DNA from: Cesiribacter sp.
Lineage (GTDB): Bacteria > Bacteroidota > Bacteroidia > Cytophagales > Cyclobacteriaceae
Assembly: GCA_030147305.1 (NCBI GenBank)
Contig: JASLAE010000031.1
Span: forward strand, 1-31,581
Length of the DNA: 31,581 bases
Direction: 5' to 3'
Every line of letters starts with the position of its first letter. Position 1 is the stretch's first letter. Both the position numbers and the translations under genes were made by a program. This document shows positions 24,682 to 31,581 of the stretch, piece by piece. A model generated the notes under the pieces. The model made no database searches and was not told the DNA's origin. It saw nothing but the letters and a program-made list of their open reading frames with translations.

Positions 24682-25707
24682 ATGGAAGACTTTTTTTCAG
24701 GGCAGGGCAAAGGCGAAAGCAATTATCGCGATGCTGACAGGCGGCAGGACCATCAGCAAAAGCTCAAAGATGTATTTTTTGAAGTAGGCAAGGTAGTGGT
24801 TGGGCAGCAGCACATGCTGAACCGCCTGCTCATAGGCCTTTTTACCAATGGCCATATTCTGCTGGAGGGCGTTCCGGGCCTGGCCAAAACCCTTACCGTA
24901 AACACCCTGGCGCAGGTACTGCACCTGGACTTTAAGCGCCTGCAATTCACTCCCGACCTTCTGCCGGCCGACCTGATCGGCACCATGATCTATAACCAGC
25001 AAACCAGCAATTTTGAGGTAAAGAAGGGACCTATTTTTGCCAATATTATTCTGGCAGATGAGGTAAACCGCTCTCCTGCCAAGGTGCAAAGTGCGCTGCT
25101 GGAGGCCATGCAGGAAAAGCAAATTACCATTGGCGACACAACCTATCCCCTGGACCGCCCTTTTCTGGTACTGGCTACCCAAAACCCGGTAGATCAGGAA
25201 GGTACCTATGCCCTGCCGGAAGCACAGGTAGACCGCTTCATGATGCGGGTATTTGTGGGCTATCCCTCTAAAGAAGAAGAGCTGGAGATCATGCGGCGTA
25301 TGGCCAACACCTCTTTTCGCCCCCAGATTGGTACAGTGCTTTCTAAAGAGGATATTTTTGACATCCGCAACGAGATTAATGCAGTAAACATAAATGACTC
25401 TCTGGAGCGCTACATCATAGAGCTGGTATGGGCCACCCGGCAACCAGCGCAGTACGGACTAAAGGAAGAAGCCAATTACATACAGTTTGGTGCTTCGCCC
25501 CGGGCCAGTATTAACATGAACCTGGCTGCCAAAGCTGTGGCTTATTTCGATGGCCGTGATTACGTATTGCCTGAGGATGTGAAGGAAGTAGCCGAAGATG
25601 TGCTGAACCACCGCATCCTGCTCAACTACGAAGCCGAAGCCGAGGGCGTTACCGGGAAAGACCTTATTCGCACGATCCTGCAAAAAATACCGATTAGCAG
25701 CTTATAA
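24682..25707 (+). CDS. MoxR-family AAA+ ATPase
   Basis: A 341-residue cytoplasmic ATPase. Walker A is GVPGLAKT (63-70), Walker B IILADE (122-127) and sensor 1 ATQNP (165-169), followed by the family segment DQEGTYALPEAQVDRFMMRV. Residues after about 225 form the helical lid domain. MoxR proteins act as chaperone-like ATPases and usually sit with DUF58 and von Willebrand factor A (Bat) genes; none are next to this copy, which is followed by a terminator. The partner is therefore not visible. Confidence 0.93.
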   Translation: MEDFFSGQGKGESNYRDADRRQDHQQKLKDVFFEVGKVVVGQQHMLNRLLIGLFTNGHILLEGVPGLAKTLTVNTLAQVLHLDFKRLQFTPDLLPADLIGTMIYNQQTSNFEVKKGPIFANIILADEVNRSPAKVQSALLEAMQEKQITIGDTTYPLDRPFLVLATQNPVDQEGTYALPEAQVDRFMMRVFVGYPSKEEELEIMRRMANTSFRPQIGTVLSKEDIFDIRNEINAVNINDSLERYIIELVWATRQPAQYGLKEEANYIQFGASPRASINMNLAAKAVAYFDGRDYVLPEDVKEVAEDVLNHRILLNYEAEAEGVTGKDLIRTILQKIPISSL

Positions 25708-25777
25708 TATGCTGCGGGATTGCCGTTCCTGTACCAGAATGGCCCCTTTACAGTTAAATAATGTTAATTCATCAAAG

Positions 25778-25811
25778 AACTCCCTTTTTAACGGGGAGTT
25801 TTTCTATTTTT
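25778..25811 (+). terminator. Intrinsic terminator after the MoxR gene
   Basis: A 7-bp stem AACTCCC (25778-25784) / GGGAGTT (25794-25800) with a 9-base loop is followed by TTTCTATTTTT. It is 70 bases after the stop codon and ends the transcript before the next gene. Confidence 0.75.
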
Positions 25812-25888
25812 AATAGGCTCTCTGATTTCTCACTCCTACAGAAGGCGCTGAAATTCAGTTGGTAATCTTTTTACTTTAATCGTTACAT

Positions 25889-27295
25889 ATGAAACAATTT
25901 TTTGGCCTCACACTTCTGCTTTTCCTGCTGGTGCAGGCAGTGGCAGCACAGGTGGTAATTACGGGACAGATTACTGCGCCCAAAGGCGATCTTGTAACAG
26001 TTAGTTTGGAGGGCAAGGCCTATCCTGGCATAGAGCGTGAAAGCTATACAGCCAAGGTGGATGCAGAAGGCAAGTTTAAACTTGAAGTACCTGTAAAGCA
26101 GGCAAGTCCTGCCCGGTTTGGCCATGGTGATGAAACCACAGCAATTTACCTGCAGCCTGGCAAAGATTTCTTTTTAAGTCTGGATACCTCCCAGTTCGAT
26201 GAAAGCCTACAGTATAGTGGCGCCGGCGCAGATGTTAACAATTATCTGGCGGCCTATTATCTTTTCGACGAAGGGCTTACCGCAGACATGACCACCAAAA
26301 TAAAAGAATTAGATCCCAAGGCGTTTACGGCCCATAGTACCGAAATACGCGATAAGCGCCTGGCTTTTCTGGAAGAAAAAGGTAAAAACCTCCCCAAAGC
26401 CTTTGCGCAGGAGTTAAGAGAAGGTATACGGTATGGCCGGAGCTACGATCTAATGCAGTATCCCTACCTCAAGGCATATTTCAACAACAAACAAGGTCAC
26501 GAACCTGTAGAAGAAAGCTACTATGCTTTTGAAAAGGAACTTCCGCTGAATAACGAGGCAGCCCTGGGAAGTCCTGTTTATCGTAATTATCTGTACCAGA
26601 CTGTAGCCCGTGAATACACAGATTCTCTGGAACAGGCAGGTGCCACCGTAGACAACAACTACCTGTTGGGGGTGTATGAATATGCAGAGAAAAAGCTGCA
26701 GGGTGAGCCCCGTGCCTACCTGCAGGCACACATCTTACAGGATGCCATAGATCATGTTGGCCTTAAACAGGTGCAGCCATTACTGGCGTCATATAAAAGT
26801 CGCTCCGATACCCGTGCCTACCATGCTGGCCTGGATAAATTGGTAGCAAAGGCAGAAAAACTGGCTGCAGGCGAACCTGCACCTGATTTTAAACTTACCA
26901 GCCTGGAGGGCAAAGAAGTGTCGCTTTCTGACTTTAAAGGCAAAGTAGTGTACCTGGACTTCTGGGCCAGCTGGTGTGGCCCCTGCATTGGAGAAGTACC
27001 GGCTTCTAAAGAATTAAAGGCGTATTTTAAAGATCGTGAAGATGTGGTTTTTCTTTACGTGTCCATAGACGACAACCCCGATGCCTGGAAAAAAATGATA
27101 GAGAAACAACAGATCCAGGGCGTACACCTGTTATCGCAGGGCTGGAATAGCACAGCTGCACAAGCCTACAACATCCGTGGTATTCCGCGTTATGTGCTCA
27201 TAGACCGCGAAGGACGCCTGGTTGACGCAAACACCAGTCGGCCCAGTGCACCCGAAACCCGTAAGAAAATAGAAGAGGCACTAGCCCTTAATTAA
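25889..27295 (+). CDS. Exported TlpA-like thioredoxin-domain protein
   Basis: A 468-residue protein for the periplasm or cell surface. It has a signal peptide (1-20, LLLFLLVQAVAA), an N-terminal DUF4369-like beta region (about 21-115), a helical middle (about 115-325), and a C-terminal thioredoxin fold at about 330-468. The redox site is WCGPC with the two Cys at 363 and 366, and the cis-Pro lies in RGIPRYVLID. Such TlpA/ResA-like reductases reduce disulfides in exported proteins or help cytochrome maturation. The gene is single, ended by a terminator, and followed by a paralog that lost the CxxC site. Confidence 0.9.
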   Translation: MKQFFGLTLLLFLLVQAVAAQVVITGQITAPKGDLVTVSLEGKAYPGIERESYTAKVDAEGKFKLEVPVKQASPARFGHGDETTAIYLQPGKDFFLSLDTSQFDESLQYSGAGADVNNYLAAYYLFDEGLTADMTTKIKELDPKAFTAHSTEIRDKRLAFLEEKGKNLPKAFAQELREGIRYGRSYDLMQYPYLKAYFNNKQGHEPVEESYYAFEKELPLNNEAALGSPVYRNYLYQTVAREYTDSLEQAGATVDNNYLLGVYEYAEKKLQGEPRAYLQAHILQDAIDHVGLKQVQPLLASYKSRSDTRAYHAGLDKLVAKAEKLAAGEPAPDFKLTSLEGKEVSLSDFKGKVVYLDFWASWCGPCIGEVPASKELKAYFKDREDVVFLYVSIDDNPDAWKKMIEKQQIQGVHLLSQGWNSTAAQAYNIRGIPRYVLIDREGRLVDANTSRPSAPETRKKIEEALALN

Positions 27296-27318
27296 AATTT
27301 ATACAAGATTATTCTCTT

Positions 27319-27354
27319 AAAAAGGAGGGCACTTCGTCCTCCTTTTTTATTTTT
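27319..27354 (+). terminator. Intrinsic terminator after the TlpA-like gene
   Basis: A 10-bp stem AAAAAGGAGG (27319-27328) / CCTCCTTTTT (27338-27347) with a 9-base loop and a following T-rich run, 23 bases after the stop codon. Confidence 0.85.
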
Positions 27355-27608
27355 GCAGGCTGCAAAACCCTTTCATTAGCCACTACGTTAATGAACGCAA
27401 ATGTTCATCATGTAAGAAATTGTTGTTCCGATTCACAATTTTGAAAAAGCGAAAAAGGAAAAATTTTTGTAATTTTTCCATAAAAATTTGATTTAATTAG
27501 TTAATTATCCAACTTCTTGCTAAAATTGTAGCAGCTAAGGTACAGCCGTTGCCTCTTCAGGGTCTACATTTCAGATGTAAGGAAAGCCAAAAAAGGATCT
27601 CTTGTTAA
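27355..27608. other. AT-rich upstream region of the second TlpA-like gene, with two dyads
   Basis: Together with the terminator this makes a 313-base gap with no gene. It includes ATGAAC (27391-27396) / GTTCAT (27403-27408) and AAATTGT (27417-27423) / ACAATTT (27435-27441), two short inverted repeats that could be regulator sites. A long AT-rich run follows near 27450-27500. No promoter of good consensus spacing was found. Confidence 0.35.
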
Positions 27609-29024
27609 ATGCTCAGTAAGTTTATTACTATTGTTGTATTATGCTTCATGCCGCTTTTGCTTCTCGCAGAAGTGAACAATATTTCTATTTCCGGCGAAGT
27701 AGTCAACGCAAAGGACCAGCAGGTGCAGGTAATCCTGTATTCTTTTGTTCCGGGTGAAGAAGACCATGCGTCTGCTACCAGGTTAGATGATAAAAACAGC
27801 TTTCAGTTTGTAGCTTACATTAGGGAGCCCGTTATAGGACGTATCATTTACGGGCAGGAATCTGCTTCTATTTTTATTGAGCCCGGGGCACAGCTACAGA
27901 TTTCTTTCGATGCAAACAACTTCAGCAAAACGCTGCAGTTTACCGGAGAAGGCGCCACCGATAATAACTTTCTTTCCCGGCATGCATTTCAGTACGACCT
28001 TAGCACCCAGGCGCTGCTGGAGCAAACAAAAAAATTATCTGCTGCTGAATTTATTGCCTGGGCCAGACAAGACCGGGACCAAAAGCTGAACATCCTGCAT
28101 GCACAAAAGGATGAGCTAAGCCCTGCTTTTGTTATCTATCAGCAGGCACACCTGGAGTATGAGTGGGCCAACACCTTGTTTGCCTATGGCTTACACGTAC
28201 AGGGTGCTAAAGGCAAAAAAAACAAGCTGCCCGAAGATTACTTTAGCTTTATAGATGAAGTAAAGCTGCACAACTACGACGTTATAAGCCTGAAGAGCTA
28301 CCGGGACTTTCTGAGTAATTATATCCAACATCTTTATAACCAGACCTACCAGCTGAACGCCGAAACAGACAAGGAGTATTACAACCACCTATACGCGCTG
28401 GCGGCTGATAACCTGCGCTCGCTGCCCAAATATCATATTCAGGCCGTTTATCTGGTGGAAGCCATTACCTACCTGGGGCTGGATATTGTAAAGGACGAAT
28501 ACATTGAGTTTGCTAATGAATGCCCGGCACAGCCTTATAAGAACGAGCTGCACGAGCTTATTAAAATGCAGAATGTCTTTGAAGTAAATAAACCGAAGGT
28601 TGTCTTCAATGCTAAAGACGGCAGCACCATAGACCTGCAGGACCTGAAAGGCAGCATTGTACTGGTACGCTTCGATAACAATGTGCAGACCGCCGATCCG
28701 GTACAACTGCAGGCGATAGATGCACAGCTCAAAAACCAGCTGACCAGCTTTAGCGATGTACAGTTCCTGCAGCTTTCCATGGTAGACAATCGCGACGCGT
28801 ATGAGCGTATGGTGTATGCAGATGCCAATGACTACCTGAAGAGCATTATTAACCGGCCCAAGCCCGGCCAGCAAGTAGAGCTTCCTGCCTGGTCTTACGT
28901 GGTACTGAACCGCGAAGGCCTGGTGGTCAGCAACAGCCTGGATGATCCTAATAATGAACTCGCCATCGAAAAAATAAAGGTAATCCTGCAGCAGGAAGAT
29001 CAGCAGGTTGTAACCGAACAGTAA
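27609..29024 (+). CDS. TlpA-like paralog with a degenerate thioredoxin domain
   Basis: A 471-residue exported protein with a signal peptide (1-20, TIVVLCFMPLLLLA). It aligns along its length with the preceding gene product: an N-terminal beta region with IFIEPGAQLQISFDANNFSKTLQF against YLQPGKDFFLSLDTSQFDESLQY, a helical middle, and a C-terminal thioredoxin-like domain with VVLNREGLVV against VLIDREGRLV. The redox motif WCGPC of its neighbour is replaced by sequence without any Cys (VRFDNNVQTADPVQ), so it cannot act as a disulfide reductase. It probably arose by tandem duplication and now serves a binding or structural role; the role is unknown. Confidence 0.82.
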   Translation: MLSKFITIVVLCFMPLLLLAEVNNISISGEVVNAKDQQVQVILYSFVPGEEDHASATRLDDKNSFQFVAYIREPVIGRIIYGQESASIFIEPGAQLQISFDANNFSKTLQFTGEGATDNNFLSRHAFQYDLSTQALLEQTKKLSAAEFIAWARQDRDQKLNILHAQKDELSPAFVIYQQAHLEYEWANTLFAYGLHVQGAKGKKNKLPEDYFSFIDEVKLHNYDVISLKSYRDFLSNYIQHLYNQTYQLNAETDKEYYNHLYALAADNLRSLPKYHIQAVYLVEAITYLGLDIVKDEYIEFANECPAQPYKNELHELIKMQNVFEVNKPKVVFNAKDGSTIDLQDLKGSIVLVRFDNNVQTADPVQLQAIDAQLKNQLTSFSDVQFLQLSMVDNRDAYERMVYADANDYLKSIINRPKPGQQVELPAWSYVVLNREGLVVSNSLDDPNNELAIEKIKVILQQEDQQVVTEQ

Positions 29025-29062
29025 ACAAAGCTCTTTTTACAGCGAATCAGTTTTTTGCTCAG

Positions 29063-29086
29063 ACCAGCCCGCAAGGCTGGTTTTTC
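29063..29086 (+). terminator. Intrinsic terminator after the degenerate TlpA-like gene
   Basis: A 7-bp stem ACCAGCC (29063-29069) / GGCTGGT (29075-29081) with a 5-base loop, followed by TTTTC, 38 bases after the stop codon. Confidence 0.78.
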
Positions 29087-29191
29087 TATTTGTGATGTAT
29101 TTTTTTATTAAGCCTGATGTAGTAATGATGTAGTGTTTTTCAAAACGGAGTCTTTCTAACCTGGTTGTTTTGAAGCACCAACTTTACAAAC

Positions 29192-31294
29192 ATGAAAAAT
29201 TTTTTACTTCTAACAATCGTATGCCTGCTTCATGGAGCTCTCCAGGCACAATGTCCATCACCTGTGTGGGCAGATGAGTTCAATGGCACAAGCCTTGATG
29301 AAAGTAAATGGAACTATCAACTTGGTGATGGTTGCGACATTAATCTTTGCGGCTGGGGTAATAATGAACTCCAGTTCTACAAAAAAGAAAATGCAACGGT
29401 AAGCGATGGAAGGCTGCAAATCACCGCAAAGAAAGAACGTGTGCGTGGCTCTAACTACACCTCCGCCAGAATTAACTCCAAGGGCAAGGGTGAATGGACT
29501 TATGGCCGATTGGAAGCCCGCATCAAGCTACCCGCCGGTGGAGGTTTATGGCCTGCCTTTTGGATGTTACCCACTGATGAAGTATACGGGGGCTGGCCTA
29601 CCAGTGGAGAGATTGACATCATGGAATTTGTAGGTCATCATCCTAAAGAAGTGCTGGGCACCATCCACTATGGAGACCCCTATCCAAATAATCAGTATCA
29701 GGGGAATAAATATATATTGCAGGAAGGCAGCTTCCCCGATGCCTACCACACTTTTTCCATTGAATGGGAACCTGGTGAAATCCGCTGGCTACTTGACGGC
29801 GTTCTGTATTCAACTAAGCGCATAGAAGATATTGGTGCGTATCAATGGCCTTTCGATCAGAACTTTCATTTTCTGCTAAATGTAGCCGTAGGTGGAAATT
29901 TAGGCGGAGCGGTAGATGATAGTAGTTTTCCGGCAACCATGGAAATTGACTGGGTACGGGTATATGACAGCTTTTTGCCCTACCTCAAAGGTGATCGTGA
30001 AGTAGCCAACAAGGCTACTGGCACCCGCTACGCCATAGAAAACCTTCCTGCCAATGCTACCGTCAACTGGTCAGTAACGGGCGGGGCTACCATCGCTTCA
30101 GGACAGGGAACCGCAAACGTTACCATAAACTGGGGCGATGCCAGCGGTGTTGTAACAGCCTCTTACAGCACAGATTGTGAAACACAACAGCTACAGGTAG
30201 CCGTGCGCGTGGAAGCCCCCTATAGCCGGGAATTTACCCTTGAAAACTTCGACGAGCCTGCGACCATTGCTTTTAGCTCCGCCAGCGGTACACTCAGCGA
30301 AGTAAGTAACCCCGCCCCTGATGCTGTTAATGGATCTGCCCTGGTGGGTAAATACATACGTAATGCTTCCAGCCAGTATGATGTCCTGGCATACAACGTA
30401 GCCAACCTCACCGATGCCTCCTTATATTACGATAAGCAAAAGAAATTTTACATGGATGTATATACAGCTGCACCGGTTGGAACACAAATCCTGCTGCAGC
30501 TGGAAACGCCAACCGCCACTTCTACGAACTACCCAAATGGGCGACACAGTCGCTACGTAGCCACCATAAGCAAGACAAATACTTGGGAGCGACTGGAGTT
30601 TAAACCACTGGACAGACCCGATGCCAGCGCCAGCAATAGTGAGGTATCGAAACTACTGCTGCTCTTTGCCTCTAACACCTTTACCGGAGATACTTATCAC
30701 TGGGACAACCTCGACAGCTATAAGGCTGAAAGTAGCAATGGTGGCAATGCAATGCCTGTGATCAGCATCACCAGCCCTGCAAATGCTACAACCTTCACAA
30801 CTTTAGACCCCATAGCTATTACCGCCTCAGCCTCTGATAGTGATGGCAGTATCGGGCAGGTAGATTTTTATGTAAATTCCAAGCTGATTGGCACCGATCA
30901 TACCGCACCCTACGGGATAAGCTTCACCCCAACCGCCGACGGCACATACAGTCTCACCGCTCTCGCGACAGATGATGCGGGGGCCTCTACTACCTCATCA
31001 GCCGTAAGCATTACGGTTAAAACAACTACAAAAGGAGGGGGTAAACCTACCAAGAGGATCAGCAGTGGGCTGCGCTTCTTTCCCAACCCGATGGAGAAAA
31101 CCCTTACAGTACAGTTGCAGCATGCTTCTACTTCCGGAACTGTGTACATTCTAGATACTGCTGGCAGAATGTTGGCCTCTACCACCCTTGAAGATGGTCA
31201 GGCTGAATTTTCGATACAACACCTGCCTAAAGGGGTTTACCTGTTAGAGATCTATACAGCAGGGGAGAAAATTGTAAGGCGCCTGATCAAGTAA
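29192..31294 (+). CDS. Secreted GH16 beta-glucanase (laminarinase-like) with type IX secretion sorting domain
   Basis: A 700-residue secreted enzyme. Domains: signal peptide (1-19), a GH16 catalytic domain at about 22-265, a PKD-like beta domain at about 268-345, a carbohydrate-binding-like beta-sandwich at about 345-515, a bacterial Ig-like (Big_7) domain at about 522-608 (ITSPANATTF, GSIGQVDFYVNSKLIG), and a C-terminal sorting domain at about 620-700 (FFPNP, then GVYLLEIYTAGEKIVRRLIK). The catalytic motif GEIDIME at 139-145 gives nucleophile Glu140 and acid/base Glu145. The DEFNG and GWGNNELQFY segments are typical of beta-1,3- or beta-1,3-1,4-glucanases. The sorting domain sends it through the type IX system to the cell surface or medium. 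No SusCD pair adjoins it. Confidence 0.93.
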   Translation: MKNFLLLTIVCLLHGALQAQCPSPVWADEFNGTSLDESKWNYQLGDGCDINLCGWGNNELQFYKKENATVSDGRLQITAKKERVRGSNYTSARINSKGKGEWTYGRLEARIKLPAGGGLWPAFWMLPTDEVYGGWPTSGEIDIMEFVGHHPKEVLGTIHYGDPYPNNQYQGNKYILQEGSFPDAYHTFSIEWEPGEIRWLLDGVLYSTKRIEDIGAYQWPFDQNFHFLLNVAVGGNLGGAVDDSSFPATMEIDWVRVYDSFLPYLKGDREVANKATGTRYAIENLPANATVNWSVTGGATIASGQGTANVTINWGDASGVVTASYSTDCETQQLQVAVRVEAPYSREFTLENFDEPATIAFSSASGTLSEVSNPAPDAVNGSALVGKYIRNASSQYDVLAYNVANLTDASLYYDKQKKFYMDVYTAAPVGTQILLQLETPTATSTNYPNGRHSRYVATISKTNTWERLEFKPLDRPDASASNSEVSKLLLLFASNTFTGDTYHWDNLDSYKAESSNGGNAMPVISITSPANATTFTTLDPIAITASASDSDGSIGQVDFYVNSKLIGTDHTAPYGISFTPTADGTYSLTALATDDAGASTTSSAVSITVKTTTKGGGKPTKRISSGLRFFPNPMEKTLTVQLQHASTSGTVYILDTAGRMLASTTLEDGQAEFSIQHLPKGVYLLEIYTAGEKIVRRLIK

Positions 31295-31314
31295 TCAACC
31301 CTGCTTCACAACTC

Positions 31315-31342
31315 AAAACCGGCCTTTAGAGGCCGGTTTTTT
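31315..31342 (+). terminator. Intrinsic terminator after the GH16 gene
   Basis: A 10-bp perfect stem AAAACCGGCC (31315-31324) / GGCCGGTTTT (31331-31340) with a 6-base loop and extra T, 20 bases after the stop codon. The A/T arms on both sides make it potentially bidirectional for the convergent gene that follows. Confidence 0.88.
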
Positions 31343-31451
31343 ATGTATCTGCCCTTTTTAGAGAAACCGAAACGGGCCTGCTGTTGCTTCAATTCAAATG
31401 ATAGTCTGGGCCTGAGCGCTACTTTTTTAGTAGCTGCATTAAGGCACCTGC

Positions 31452-31581
31452 CTACATCTCCAGATAACCATTCAGGGCAGAGATCTTGTCTGGGGGACCA
31501 AAAACATAAAGTACATCATCCTGCTCTATGGTTTGCTCCGGCCTGATGTTGGTCTCGAAATGGTTATTTCTTTTGATGGCC
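31452..31581 (-). CDS. C-terminal end of a protein with a TrkA-C-like domain (partial)
   Basis: An open frame runs from the right edge to a TAG at 31452-31454, giving the last 42 codons. The readable end is AIKRNNHFETNIRPEQTIEQ followed by DDVLYVFGPPDKISALNGYLEM. The pattern of charged residues, then PEQTIEQDDVLYVFG and a short final helix, is that of the TrkA-C (RCK-C) domain, found at the C-terminus of potassium channels and monovalent cation:proton antiporters such as KefB-like proteins. The main body lies outside the window, so the exact protein cannot be named. Confidence 0.7.
   Translation of the reverse strand, partial: AIKRNNHFETNIRPEQTIEQDDVLYVFGPPDKISALNGYLEM

Noticed and set aside
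24697..25443. 248-codon minus-strand open frame across the MoxR gene
   Set aside because: Reverse-strand shadow of a gene with intact Walker motifs; the composition is not protein-like.
1..31581. CRISPR arrays, tRNA or rRNA genes, insertion sequences
   Set aside because: No direct-repeat arrays, tRNA-like cloverleaf arms, rRNA motifs or transposase domains were seen on reading both strands.

Overview
The window looks like a chromosomal segment of a Bacteroidota bacterium, most likely in the Cytophagales. The evidence is a SusC/SusD pair, a Nudix-type AraR regulator, a C-terminal type IX secretion sorting domain on a glycoside hydrolase, a Y_Y_Y-type sensor kinase, lipobox signal peptides and split transketolase subunits. 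No rRNA, tRNA, CRISPR array, insertion sequence or phage gene was seen.

Bases 1-16289 are a single-strand (minus) pentose cluster. Read in the direction of transcription it holds transketolase N and C subunits, a HAD-superfamily phosphatase/mutase-like protein, a LacI-family regulator, a Nudix-type AraR, ribulokinase (araB), L-ribulose-5-phosphate 4-epimerase (araD), a sodium/solute symporter, L-arabinose isomerase (araA) with a clear terminator, and then a SusC receptor and a SusD lipoprotein that runs off the left edge. The logic is coherent. SusCD bring sugar across the outer membrane and the symporter across the inner one. AraA, AraB and AraD make D-xylulose 5-phosphate, and transketolase feeds it into the pentose phosphate pathway. 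Similar AT-rich elements around AACACTTA lie upstream of susC, araB, araR and the transketolase genes and are candidate sites for a shared regulator.

Bases 16290-25888 are mixed housekeeping and accessory genes: an M48 lipoprotein protease with a perfect 19-bp hairpin after it, a small unknown protein, a Fic/Doc-family protein whose start overlaps an unlisted 48-codon gene by ATGA (a candidate toxin-antitoxin pair), a membrane sensor histidine kinase without a visible partner, a Crp/Fnr regulator with an SRPBCC protein, an unknown helical protein, an outer-membrane beta-barrel protein and a MoxR-type ATPase.

Bases 25889-31581 hold two tandem paralogous thioredoxin-fold exported proteins (the second has lost the CxxC site), a multidomain secreted GH16 glucanase with a sorting domain, and on the opposite strand the last 42 codons of a protein that ends in a TrkA-C-like domain.

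Nothing here is clearly a wholly new system. The best candidates for follow-up are the Fic protein with its tiny overlapping partner, the redox-dead TlpA paralog, the HAD protein with Asn in place of the second motif-I Asp, and the shared promoter element of the arabinose cluster.
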